Source: Frankia sp. QA3 (GTDB lineage Bacteria > Actinomycetota > Actinomycetes > Frankiales > Frankiaceae). From it: a stretch of 64,000 bases of DNA. This document shows, piece after piece, positions 27,501-34,882 of this stretch. How positions within the stretch are numbered: the first letter of the stretch is position 1; each line of letters opens with the position of its first letter. The stretch lies in NCBI RefSeq assembly GCF_000262465.1, contig NZ_CM001489.1:3247739-3311738 (forward strand), in the 5' to 3' direction. A model generated the notes under the pieces. That model saw only the letters and a program-made list of their open reading frames with translations, was not told the DNA's origin and ran no database searches. The translations under genes and the position numbers were made by a program.

Positions 27501-28454
27501 GGGGCCCGGCGCTCCTGGCAGCAGGGCATCACGCTGCTGCGTCAGCAGGGCTCCCCGGAGCTGGCCGCCGCCGAGGAGCGGCTGACGGCGCCGGTCACCA
27601 CCGAGCCGACCCAGTTCACCGGCGGTCGGCTGCTCGGCGCCTTCGACCCGGCCTACTTCATCGCCCGGGTCGCCGCCTCGCGGCGCAGCGTGCGGTTACT
27701 TAACACGTGGACGGACCTGGTCTCCTCGCCGCACCGGGACGCCTTCACCGACGCGGTGCTGGCGGCGGTCGACGCCGGGGCGATCGTCCAGATCCTGCTG
27801 CTCGACCCGGACTCGCCGGCCGCGGCGGCGCGGGCGGCCGACCTGTCGCACCGCGTCGACGTGCCCGGTGAGATCCGGGCGAACCTGCTGGTCCTGGACG
27901 GGCTGCGGGAGCGGCTCACCCCGGTGCTGCGTCCCCGCCTCGCCGTGCGGCTCTACGCCGAGCAGCCGCTGACGACCTACCACCGCTGGGACTCGGGTGC
28001 GCTCGTGTCGAGCTTCCCGGTCGGCTACTCCTCGGCCGCCACGACCCAGCACGAGGCGACGATCTCCTCGACCCTCGTCCAGTTCGTCGAGCAGCACTTC
28101 GAGCGGCTGTGGAGCCCGGAGGGCAGCGCCGCCCTGGACGACTACCTGCGCGTACCGCTGCAGGTCTCCCCGTCGGACGCCGATGCGCTCGACGTGCGCG
28201 CCGAGTTCGTCCGCCTCGACGGGGCGGTGTACATCGCCTCCCCGGAGCTGGCCGCGCTGCTGCGCCGCAGCGGCCCGGACGGCCTGGTCGCGGCGGTGGC
28301 GGGCAACGGCCGGCACGCGCTGTCCGGCATCGGCCGCGCCCGGGTGGTGCCGCTGCGCGACGACGCCGGTGCCGGAGTCGTGTCCACGGCTTTCACGCAG
28401 AAGTACGGGGCCGTCCGCGACGGCCTGCTGCGACTGTCCTCGGTGCGGAGATGA
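24522..28454 (+). CDS. SARP/AfsR-type regulator: winged helix, BTAD, NB-ARC ATPase, TPR and phospholipase-D-like C-terminal region
   Basis: The 1,310-residue protein starts with an OmpR-like winged helix (FAILGPLEVTAAG, LLLEANQVVPIHRLLEVIWG, residues 8-100) and bacterial transcriptional activation domain (residues 100-245). An NTPase follows with Walker A FAGKAGAGKTALAVHIA (about residue 312) and kinase-2 VLIILDNA. After a Gly-rich linker, TPR-like helices span about 750-1030. From residue 1040 the sequence (RRSVRLLNTWTDLVSS, AIVQILLLDPDSPAA, TLVQFVEQHFERLW) resembles PLD-like/DUF5919 sensor domains, and the last 85 residues are a separate small domain. It should be an ATP-controlled transcription activator. 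The final TGA overlaps the ATG of the crtA-like gene, tying it to carotenoid synthesis. The PLD-like tail is not standard for SARPs. Confidence 0.88.
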   Translation: MPDRDSLQFAILGPLEVTAAGTPLTLGGTQRKVLMTVLLLEANQVVPIHRLLEVIWGDPPPEGALATLRTHVSELRRRMADGPPPRMLLRKGSGYLLDVRAEQIDVERVRRLLAQGRRAVDDGDPVSAIAPLQEAQSLWRGPPLVDVADHPFAHSYAAALTELQLDVVKTRTAADLSLGRHREVLGDLRMLVARHPHDDGLRRELVVAFYRDGRIDDAARACRDGLEALHELGLDSPMLRRLQEDVLRGAPGLAWAPPRSLGRPAQVAPAGSGSHQLPPDTPEYTGRDTIQARAHAVLTDQAALAQGTVTAAFAGKAGAGKTALAVHIAHRIRAGFTDALYVDLRGTSEPLEPTRVLARFVQALGVSRAAVPTDLDDLAEMYRELLATRKVLIILDNAAGEAQLRPLMPTSPGCAVLITSRSRLHGLTVPYWMVDVLIPSDAVELLAKVVGAARVEAEAEAARDIVGLCGYLPLAIQIAGRKLAAHPHWRLARLAGRLANERDRLSWLEVGDLEIRASFSLSYEGRPADEQRAFRLLSLPAVNDFAPWAAAAVLDVDLDEAEDVVDRLADAQLLERRGVDAAGTERYRFHDLLRVFARERETGVGTAIGQPATAEPAGAGHGSRSPAAAPEGGIAAGGDGGRGGRDAAELDDPPTLSGEHQAALSRLLYAYLVMLREAVDTFSPGRIRTLSVDGADAGFAAQAAARFARADLAEVVRRPLVWFGGERSNLLALVEQAQAAGLGQPTWLLAAEAAEFYAFAAHWSDWARTHALGLAAARRTGHRLAEAELLTSLGEREIILTFEEAFWRLDAAGTDPDGEPAVAVTRDALERLALATERFTRAREIFAGFGAELGEARAVRGLADTCRGRGEFAAALAHFETCLGTMRRAGARRIEAETLVAVAMTHGDRNELTDGITCLTMSLSIARELANLPLEAQAQRRLGDLYRYQQRPEQALAAYNESLPLLAELPDPLWEPRVLVRRGDILAQLDDHPGARRSWQQGITLLRQQGSPELAAAEERLTAPVTTEPTQFTGGRLLGAFDPAYFIARVAASRRSVRLLNTWTDLVSSPHRDAFTDAVLAAVDAGAIVQILLLDPDSPAAAARAADLSHRVDVPGEIRANLLVLDGLRERLTPVLRPRLAVRLYAEQPLTTYHRWDSGALVSSFPVGYSSAATTQHEATISSTLVQFVEQHFERLWSPEGSAALDDYLRVPLQVSPSDADALDVRAEFVRLDGAVYIASPELAALLRRSGPDGLVAAVAGNGRHALSGIGRARVVPLRDDAGAGVVSTAFTQKYGAVRDGLLRLSSVRR

Positions 28455-29239
28455 ACGCGATGAGAACGGCGAGCCCGATGAACCCGGCCAACCCCGCCGC
28501 CCTGCTGGTGACCGTCGACTTCTGGCGGGTCCCCCGACGCCGGATCGGCCATGCCCTGGCCCGGGTCGCCGCCGACCGGTCCGCGCTGCGGCACGTCCCC
28601 GGGCTGACGTTCGCCAAGCTGCTCGGCACCGGCTCGGCGAGCAGCCTCGGCCTGCGCGGCGCCGACCCGTGTCAGTGGGCGATGGTCGCCGCCTGGGAGA
28701 CGCCGTCGGCGGCACGGTCGTTCGAACGGTCCGCGCAGGTGCGAGCCTGGTCGGTGCTGGCCGAGGAACGGTGGCGCATCGACCTGCACCCGCTGTCCTC
28801 GCGCGGGCGGTGGTCTCGGCAGGAGCCGTTCGGCGACTCGGTGGCCACGGCCGCGCCGAGCACCACCGCCGCCGGCACGAAGGTGGCGGTGATCACGCGG
28901 GCCCGGGTCGCCGCCCGGCACACGCTCGCCTTCCGCCGGGCGGTCCCGCCGGTGGCCGCGGATCTCGCCCAGGCCGAGGGACTGCTGTTCGCGGCCGGGA
29001 TCGGCGAGGCGCCGATCGGCCTGAAGGGCACGTTCAGCCTCTGGCAGGACGCGGTGTCGCTGCGCCGGTTCGCCTACGGCCGGCCGGCGCACAGCGAGGT
29101 CGTCCGCCGCACCCCCGAGGTCGGCTGGTACAGCGAGGAGCTGTTCGCGCGGTTCGCGGTGCTCGGCTCCCGCGGCACCCTCGGCGGGCGTGATCCGCTG
29201 CTGGCCCTGATCCCCGACCCGACGTTGACGGCGCATTGA
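28451..29239 (+). CDS. crtA: Spheroidene monooxygenase (CrtA)-like carotenoid ketolase
   Basis: CrtA enzymes put a keto group at C-2 of acyclic methoxy- or hydroxy-carotenoids. The 262-residue product has the family's C-terminal signature: LLFAAGIGEAPIGLKGTFS, WQDAVSLRRFAYG, then VGWYSEELFARFAVLGS. The N-terminal half shows FAKLLGTGSASSLGLRGADP, comparable to the CrtA FxSSLG segment. ATG at 28451 overlaps the regulator's stop (ATGA), so it is translationally coupled to it; in-frame ATGs at 28460 and 28478 are less likely starts. A strong hairpin follows 5 bases after the stop. Neighbouring crt genes support the assignment; exact substrate is inferred. Confidence 0.8.
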   Translation: MNAMRTASPMNPANPAALLVTVDFWRVPRRRIGHALARVAADRSALRHVPGLTFAKLLGTGSASSLGLRGADPCQWAMVAAWETPSAARSFERSAQVRAWSVLAEERWRIDLHPLSSRGRWSRQEPFGDSVATAAPSTTAAGTKVAVITRARVAARHTLAFRRAVPPVAADLAQAEGLLFAAGIGEAPIGLKGTFSLWQDAVSLRRFAYGRPAHSEVVRRTPEVGWYSEELFARFAVLGSRGTLGGRDPLLALIPDPTLTAH

Positions 29240-29243
29240 AGGT

Positions 29244-29278
29244 CCCGTGCCGGCCTGGCCACCCCGGGCCGGCACGGG
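29244..29278 (+). terminator. GC-rich hairpin after crtA
   Basis: A perfect 12-bp stem (CCCGTGCCGGCC at 29244-29255 pairing with 29267-29278) with an 11-base loop lies just after the crtA stop. There is no U-tract, as is common in high-GC actinobacteria. It separates the regulator-crtA transcript from the fusion gene, whose own promoter-like repeats begin 11 bases later. Confidence 0.7.
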
Positions 29279-29288
29279 GTCCGGCGGT

Positions 29289-29304
29289 TTGACAACCCGT
29301 TGAC
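29289..29304 (+). promoter_or_regulatory. TTGAC direct repeat at 11-bp period upstream of the fusion gene
   Basis: TTGAC at 29289 and TTGAC at 29300 are 11 bases apart (TTTGACAACC then CGTTGACGG), between the crtA terminator and the fusion gene. It shares the CGTTGA word and spacing with the site before the SARP gene. The repeats could contain the -35 element of the promoter for the downstream operon. Confidence 0.42.
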
Positions 29305-29343
29305 GGACGTCCGCCACGGTGGGGAGGTCCGGCGGCGATCCGG

Positions 29344-32112
29344 ATGAGGCAGCCCGACGAACCGGATGAAGCGAACCGCATGCCGATGCCCCGTGACCAG
29401 GCACGTGCCCAGGTGTCCGCAGGCCAGGCACCCCCCGAGCCGACGCCCCGCGGTCCAGCACCGCACCCCCCGGTCCCCCACGCCTCGACCCCCCACCGCC
29501 GGGTACTGATCGCCACAGCGGTGAGCGCCCGGGTGACGGACCTGGTCGGCCAGGCCGGCACCGCGGTCCTGCGCCCGGAGCTGGCCGCCCGCCCGGCCGA
29601 ACTCGCCGACGCGCTGGTCGAACTGCGCCCCCACACGCTGGTCGTCGGCGCGAACGCGGTGGACGCCACCACTCTCGAACGATGGGCCGCGGCGGTGCGT
29701 GTGGGCGGTCCGGTCCGTGCGGGCTCGGGGCGGCCCGATGCCGACCGGGAGCTCCTGCTCGTCCGCCGCGGTACCTCGCTGGCCGCCGTCGACACCGCCG
29801 CCGCGGCCCGGCTGCGGATCACGGTGCGCAACACGCCGGAGGTCAACGCTCGCCACGTCGCCCGCTTCATGGCCGACCGGCTGTTCGGCGCCGCGGGCGG
29901 GCAGGCGGCGTCGCCCGCTCGGGAGCAGCCGACTCCTCGGGAGCAGGGGCCGCGGCGGCCGGGCACCCTCGGCCTGCTCGGCGCCGGCAACATCAACGGG
30001 CGGGTGGCCCGGGCCGGCGGCGCGCGGGGCTGGCGCCTGGTCGTGCACTCCCCCTCCCTCGTCGCCGATCCCGCGTCGGTGGGCGCCTGGGCGCGGCACC
30101 ACCGGCTGGCCGCCGACCGGGTGCACGTCGCCCGCACGGTGGAGGAGGTCCTCGAGGCCGCCGACGCGGTCGCCGTCGCCGTGCCGCTCGTCCACGCGGG
30201 GCCGTGGGCGAGCGCCGGGATGATCGGCGAGTGGCAGCTCAAGGCGTTCACGGGCGAGCGGATCGTCTCGGTCAGCGAGCCCGAGGTGTTCGCCGAGCGC
30301 GCCCTGCTCGACGCCTACGACCGGCGTGACCTCACCGTCGTCCTGGACAACGCCCCCAGGCTGCTCGCCCCGGTGCGGCAGCTGCTGGCGACGCGGATCG
30401 ACGGTGACGGCGGCGCCCCGCGGGCCGGGTTCACCCTGTGCTCCGCGGCGATGCGCTCCGCCGCCTGCGACGACGACCTGGATCAGGCCGTGCTCGCCGT
30501 GGTCGGGCGGGCGGACCTGGACGAGCTGACCGGCACCGACCTGCTCGGGCCAGCACCCGACCGCTCCCCCCGATCCGACCTTGCCGCGACGCGGGGACGG
30601 GTCGATCATCCCGGTGCGGGCCGGGACACCGACCGCCGGGTCGACGAGGACCCGGCACCCGACGATCCCGCCGTGGGCGGCCACGGCGTGGTGGTCGTCG
30701 GCGGCGGGATCGTCGGACTCACCGTCGCGCTGCTGCTGCGGCTGCGGGGGCACCGCCGGGTCCGGGTGCTCGACGCCGCCCCGGCGGATCGCAGTGATCC
30801 GGACCGGCAGGGCACGACCTTCGGGGGTGCCAACGCGCGGCACCTGTCGGCGACCGAGACTCTGCCACCGGCGGATGCGGGCCGGGCCGGCATCCTCGGC
30901 CGCGGCCCGGCGGACGGCGGCTGGCGGCTGCGCGACCCCGCCTCGCTGAGCACGGCCGAGCTCGCCTGGGCCGAGGCGTTCGACCGGCGCACCGACCGGC
31001 CGGGGCTGCACGCGACGGCCCAGGAGCTGGTCATCGCCCTCAACCGGCTGGGGCTGCGCGGTTGGGAGCACCTGTTCGCCGTCGACGGCACGGGCTGGCT
31101 GGCCGGGCTGCGCCGGGACGGCCGGCTCGCGCGGATCTACCTCGGCGGCGCCGACCTCGCCGCGGGCGAGCGGCTCCAGCGCGCCGCCGACACCGGCGCC
31201 GTGCGCCTGCCCGGCGAGGTGCTGGCCCGGGACTGGCCGGGACTGGGCGCCTCGGTGCCGCTACCCGGCGGCGTGCGGGAGATCGCGGGCGCCGTCGAGG
31301 TGGACGGCTACGCCGTCAACATCCACGATCTGGCGACGGCGCTGGGCGGGCGGCTCGCGGACCTCGGCGTCGAGGTCCGCGCTGGCGTCCGGGTACGGGG
31401 GCTCGATCCGGGCAGCCATTCGACGAGGAGCGACATCTCGGCCGGGACCGGTCCGGGTGGGCGGCCGGAGCCGGGGGTGCGGTTGCTCCTCGACGACGGC
31501 TCGGTGCTGCCCGCGGACCGGGTCGTGATCACCACCGGGGGCCGCGACCTGGACCGGCTGCTCGGCGCCGACTGGCCGGGGGCCGGTGCGGTGGCACACC
31601 TACTCGGCCTGTCGCTGACCCTGCCGAACCCCGGGCTGCGCCGCCCGGCGAAGATCCACGCCGGCGACCCCCTTGGCGTGATGAACATCACTTCATCTCC
31701 CGACGGCACGCTCATCCACGTCAGTAGCGGCTTCGGCTATCTGGGGCTCGCCGGGCGCGAGGCCGCCACGGAGGGGACCGCGGGGCTGCGGGCCGTCGCC
31801 GAACGGGCCATCGCCGGCCTGTTCCCGACGCTGCGCCGGGCCGACGGCGGCCTCGACGTGCGCGACGTGCGCGTCTGCGAACGTCCCGCCACCCCCGACG
31901 GGCTCCCCGTCGTCACCGCACTGCCGGGCCACGCCGGCCGGGTCCTGGTGGCCGCGGGGACGAACGCGGGCGGCGCGGTGCAGGCTCCGGCGGTCGCCAT
32001 GCTGGTCGCGGACCTGCTCGACGGTGCTCCCCGCTGCGCGGGCCTCGCGATGGCAGGCGACCGGATCGGCCTCCCACACATCCCGGAGATAACTCTCTGC
32101 GCATCAGAGTGA
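29344..32112 (+). CDS. Fusion of a D-2-hydroxyacid dehydrogenase-like domain and a DadA-like FAD oxidoreductase
   Basis: This 922-residue protein joins two enzymes. Residues 50-400 resemble D-isomer-specific 2-hydroxyacid dehydrogenases: VRNTPEVNARHVARFMADRL, nucleotide loop LGLLGAGNINGRVAR (about residue 205), and ADAVAVAVPLVH. The usual catalytic Arg (in NxxRG) and the late His appear replaced (RIVSVSEPEVF, LCSAAMRSAAC), so this half may bind NAD(P) without normal catalysis. After a charged linker, residues 446-915 form a D-amino-acid dehydrogenase/oxidase-type FAD protein: VVVVGGGIVGLTVALLL, GYAVNIHDLATALG, ITTGGRDLDRLLG and CERPATPDGLPVV near the end. The start is uncertain (no close ribosome site). 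It heads the cruF-glycosyltransferase-crtD strand. Confidence 0.8.
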   Translation: MRQPDEPDEANRMPMPRDQARAQVSAGQAPPEPTPRGPAPHPPVPHASTPHRRVLIATAVSARVTDLVGQAGTAVLRPELAARPAELADALVELRPHTLVVGANAVDATTLERWAAAVRVGGPVRAGSGRPDADRELLLVRRGTSLAAVDTAAAARLRITVRNTPEVNARHVARFMADRLFGAAGGQAASPAREQPTPREQGPRRPGTLGLLGAGNINGRVARAGGARGWRLVVHSPSLVADPASVGAWARHHRLAADRVHVARTVEEVLEAADAVAVAVPLVHAGPWASAGMIGEWQLKAFTGERIVSVSEPEVFAERALLDAYDRRDLTVVLDNAPRLLAPVRQLLATRIDGDGGAPRAGFTLCSAAMRSAACDDDLDQAVLAVVGRADLDELTGTDLLGPAPDRSPRSDLAATRGRVDHPGAGRDTDRRVDEDPAPDDPAVGGHGVVVVGGGIVGLTVALLLRLRGHRRVRVLDAAPADRSDPDRQGTTFGGANARHLSATETLPPADAGRAGILGRGPADGGWRLRDPASLSTAELAWAEAFDRRTDRPGLHATAQELVIALNRLGLRGWEHLFAVDGTGWLAGLRRDGRLARIYLGGADLAAGERLQRAADTGAVRLPGEVLARDWPGLGASVPLPGGVREIAGAVEVDGYAVNIHDLATALGGRLADLGVEVRAGVRVRGLDPGSHSTRSDISAGTGPGGRPEPGVRLLLDDGSVLPADRVVITTGGRDLDRLLGADWPGAGAVAHLLGLSLTLPNPGLRRPAKIHAGDPLGVMNITSSPDGTLIHVSSGFGYLGLAGREAATEGTAGLRAVAERAIAGLFPTLRRADGGLDVRDVRVCERPATPDGLPVVTALPGHAGRVLVAAGTNAGGAVQAPAVAMLVADLLDGAPRCAGLAMAGDRIGLPHIPEITLCASE

Positions 32113-32267
32113 TGACGTTACGTGGCAGGCACTCCCGCTGCCCGGCGCGCCCCGCAACGGGCGCGTTATCGTCGAGCAACGTGATGGTGTGCCCCGACCT
32201 CCTGGCTCGCCAGACCCGCTCGCGGGACCAGGTCGACGCGCCGGGGGACGGACAGGAGGCGACGCCG

Positions 32268-32900
32268 GTGACCGACGGGGACGTGAGTGTGGTCCGCTGG
32301 TCGCCCAGCCGCATGCGGGCCCGGCTCGATGATGTGATCGCCGTCTACAAGGCCGCGTTCCTCGATCACCACGAGCCCGACCCTGTCCGGGCCGCCCGGG
32401 ACCGGGCCCTGCACGCGCGTCGCCACTTCGATCGCCGCGACCTGCGCGCCGTCGCCGCCGTCACCCCCGACGACAGGCTCGTCGGCATCACCTACGCACT
32501 GCCCGGCCAGCCCGGGCAGTGGTGGCACGACGTCGTCGTGGACGCAATCGCGGCGGCCTCGGCGGCCTCGGCCGCGCACTGGCTCGACGACTGCCTCGAG
32601 ATCGTCGAACTGCACGTGCTGCCGGCCTACCAGGGCCGCACGATCGGCCGCCAGCTGCTGCGGGAGCTGCTGCGGGACGTCCCGCAGCGCACCGCGGCGC
32701 TGTCCGCGCTCGAACCCGCCGGCAGCCGGGCGCGCCGGTTGTACGCCAGCGAGGGATTCGTCCCGCTGCTGTCGGACTTCCAGTTCCCGGGAACCCTCAC
32801 CCCGTACGCGGTGCTCGGCAAGGAGCTGCGCGGCCCGTCCGCCACCAGCCCCGACGGCGAGCGCGCCGAGGACGCCGGCGAGCCGGCACCCGTGCGGTGA
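32268..32900 (+). CDS. GNAT-family N-acetyltransferase
   Basis: The 210-residue protein has the GNAT acetyl-CoA fold: VELHVLPAYQGRTIGRQLLRELL carries beta-4 and the Q/RxxGxG/A-type pyrophosphate loop (here QGRTIG), followed by ALEPAGSRARRLYASEGFVPL, the typical beta-5/alpha-4 region. The acceptor is unknown. GTG at 32268 is chosen because AGGAGG lies 8 bases upstream; the longer upstream frame from 32109 is not protein-like. Its stop overlaps the cruF start by 4 bases, placing it in the carotenoid operon, so a tailoring or regulatory role there is possible but not shown. Confidence 0.85.
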   Translation: MTDGDVSVVRWSPSRMRARLDDVIAVYKAAFLDHHEPDPVRAARDRALHARRHFDRRDLRAVAAVTPDDRLVGITYALPGQPGQWWHDVVVDAIAAASAASAAHWLDDCLEIVELHVLPAYQGRTIGRQLLRELLRDVPQRTAALSALEPAGSRARRLYASEGFVPLLSDFQFPGTLTPYAVLGKELRGPSATSPDGERAEDAGEPAPVR

Positions 32901-33721
32901 CCCTCGACGGCCCGGCGTCCACGGCGCTCGGGTCGGCCCGGCCCGGTGGCCGGAGCATCCCGGGCGAACCGCCCGTGCGCCGAGCGCTGGCCTGGGGATG
33001 GGTTCCCGTGCTGGCTACGGTGGCGGTGCAGATCCCCTACCCGCTGGTCGGCAGCACCGGGCGCTCCGCGCTGGCCGTCGCCTCGGTCCTGTTCTTCGTC
33101 ATCGCGTCGACGGCGCATGCCCTGGCCACCCGCGGCCTGCTCTGGACCGCCGGCTTCGTCGTGGTGGCCGTCGGCGGGGGGCTCGCCGTGGAGACGCTCG
33201 GGGTCCACACCGGCGTCCCGTTCGGCCGCTACGTCTACGCCGGCTCGCTCGGGCCCCGACTGTTCGGCGTCGCCGCCGTGGTGCCGCTGGCGTGGGCGAT
33301 GATGGCCTATCCCGCCTACGTGCTGGTGCGCCGCCACCGGCGTGCCCCGGTCCGCGCCGCCGTGCTGGGCGGCCTGGTGCTGGCCACCTGGGATCTGTTC
33401 CTCGACCCGCAGATGGTCACCGCCGGGCACTGGCGCTGGCTCGGCGGCGGCCCGGCGCTCAACGGGATCCCGCTGACGAACTTCCTCGGCTGGCTACTGG
33501 TCGGGACGGCCATGACCGCGGCCCTGCTCGCGCTGCCCGACCCGGCCCGCCGCGCCCGCCGCGACGAGCGCATCCCGCTGACCCTGCTGGCCTGGACCTA
33601 CCTGTCGTCGGTGCTGGCGAACCTCGCCTTCTTCGGCGAACCGGACGTCGCGGTCGTCGGCGGCGTCGCGATGGGAGCGGTGCTGGCCGTGACCCTCCTG
33701 CCCTGGCGCGCCGACCGGTGA
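32897..33721 (+). CDS. cruF: CruF-like carotenoid 1,2-hydratase (DUF422 membrane protein)
   Basis: CruF hydrates the terminal 1,2 double bond of acyclic carotenoid ends. The 274-residue product has about seven membrane segments and the family blocks VETLGVHTGVPFGRYVYAGS, LGPRLFGVAAVVPLAWAMM and LATWDLFLDPQMVTAGHWRW, ending NFLGWLLVG. It starts at GTG within the GNAT stop (GTGA) and ends within the glycosyltransferase start (GTGA), so three genes are coupled. The neighbouring glycosyltransferase (CruC-like) and CrtD-like desaturase match the bacterial pathway for hydroxylated, glycosylated acyclic or monocyclic carotenoids. Confidence 0.88.
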   Translation: MTLDGPASTALGSARPGGRSIPGEPPVRRALAWGWVPVLATVAVQIPYPLVGSTGRSALAVASVLFFVIASTAHALATRGLLWTAGFVVVAVGGGLAVETLGVHTGVPFGRYVYAGSLGPRLFGVAAVVPLAWAMMAYPAYVLVRRHRRAPVRAAVLGGLVLATWDLFLDPQMVTAGHWRWLGGGPALNGIPLTNFLGWLLVGTAMTAALLALPDPARRARRDERIPLTLLAWTYLSSVLANLAFFGEPDVAVVGGVAMGAVLAVTLLPWRADR

Positions 33722-34872
33722 CCGGACGATCCCGAGCTGTGGGGGTGGCGGCGGTGCGGTCGGCGGCGGTGGCGTCCGCGGGCATCGCCGTGCACACGGC
33801 GGTCAACGCCCGGCTGCTGCGGGTGGCGCCGCCGGCCCGGCCGGTGCCGGAACGGGTGTCCGTGATCCTGCCGGTCCGCGACGAGGCCGCCCGCCTCGAC
33901 GGCTGCCTGGCGGCCCTGTTGGCCGCGCGGTGCGTGCCCGACCTGGAGATCGTCGTCTACGACGACGCCTCCACCGACGCCACCGGGCGGCTCCTCGCCG
34001 GCTGGGCACGGCGCGACGGCCGGCTCGTCGCGCTGCGCGGCGACGGACCGCCGCCCGGCTGGCTGGGCAAGCCGCACGCCTGCGCCCGGGCCGCCGCCGC
34101 CGCGACCGGAACCGTGCTGGTCTTCGTCGACGCCGACGTGACCCTCGCCGCCGACGGGCTGGCCCGCGCCGTCCTGCTGCTGCGCGACAGCGGGCTGGAC
34201 CTGGTCTCACCGTATCCGCGCCAGGTCGCGGCGAGCCCGGCCGAGCGGCTGGTCCAGCCGCTGCTGGCGTGGTCGTGGCTGGCCCTGCTGCCGCTGCGGG
34301 CGGCCGAGCGGTCCCCGCGGCCCTCGCTGGCCGCGGCCGGCGGCCAGTTCCTGTGCGTGGACGCGGCGGCGTACCGCCGGGCCGGGGGGCACGCCGCGGT
34401 CCGCGACCAGATCCTCGAGGACATCGCCCTGCTGCGGGCGGTGAAGCGGTCCGGGGGGCGCGGGGTGGTCGTCGACGGCACCGCCCTGGCGACGAACCGG
34501 ATGTACTCCGGCTGGGCGGAGCTGCGCGACGGCTACGCCAAGTCGCTGGCCGCCGCCGGCGGCCGCCCGCCGGCCAGCGCCGCGCAGGTCGGCCTGCTGT
34601 GGTGGCTGTTCGTCCTGCCGGCCGCCGCGGCGGCGCGCGGCTCCCGCGCGGGGCTGGCCGGTTACCTCGCCGGGGTCGCCGGCCGGGTGGTCGCCGCCCG
34701 CCGCACCGGCGGGCGGAGCTGGCCGGACGCCGCCGCCCACCCGGTTTCGGTCGGCCTGCTGGGATATCTGACCGCGCTGTCCTGGTGGCGGCGGCGGCGC
34801 GGCACCGCGACCTGGAAGGGCCGGCCGGTCACGGCGCCCCCGCCGCGGCGCGGCCCGCCAGCCGGCTCGTAG
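33718..34872 (+). CDS. Family 2 glycosyltransferase, probable carotenoid glycosyltransferase (CruC-like)
   Basis: The 384-residue protein has an N-terminal hydrophobic patch and a GT2 catalytic domain: VSVILPVRDEAARLDGCLAAL, VVYDDASTDATGRLL, GKPHACARAAAAATG, FVDADVTLA (DxD-type) and the acceptor-region GGHAAVRDQILEDIALLRAVK. Two membrane segments follow (LLWWLFVLPAAAAARG; VGLLGYLTALSWW). It would transfer a sugar to the 1-hydroxyl made by CruF, by analogy with CruC; the acceptor is inferred from position. GTG at 33718 overlaps the cruF stop; a GTG at 33739 is an alternative. Confidence 0.82.
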   Translation: MTGRSRAVGVAAVRSAAVASAGIAVHTAVNARLLRVAPPARPVPERVSVILPVRDEAARLDGCLAALLAARCVPDLEIVVYDDASTDATGRLLAGWARRDGRLVALRGDGPPPGWLGKPHACARAAAAATGTVLVFVDADVTLAADGLARAVLLLRDSGLDLVSPYPRQVAASPAERLVQPLLAWSWLALLPLRAAERSPRPSLAAAGGQFLCVDAAAYRRAGGHAAVRDQILEDIALLRAVKRSGGRGVVVDGTALATNRMYSGWAELRDGYAKSLAAAGGRPPASAAQVGLLWWLFVLPAAAAARGSRAGLAGYLAGVAGRVVAARRTGGRSWPDAAAHPVSVGLLGYLTALSWWRRRRGTATWKGRPVTAPPPRRGPPAGS

Positions 34873-34882
34873 AGTCGACGCC

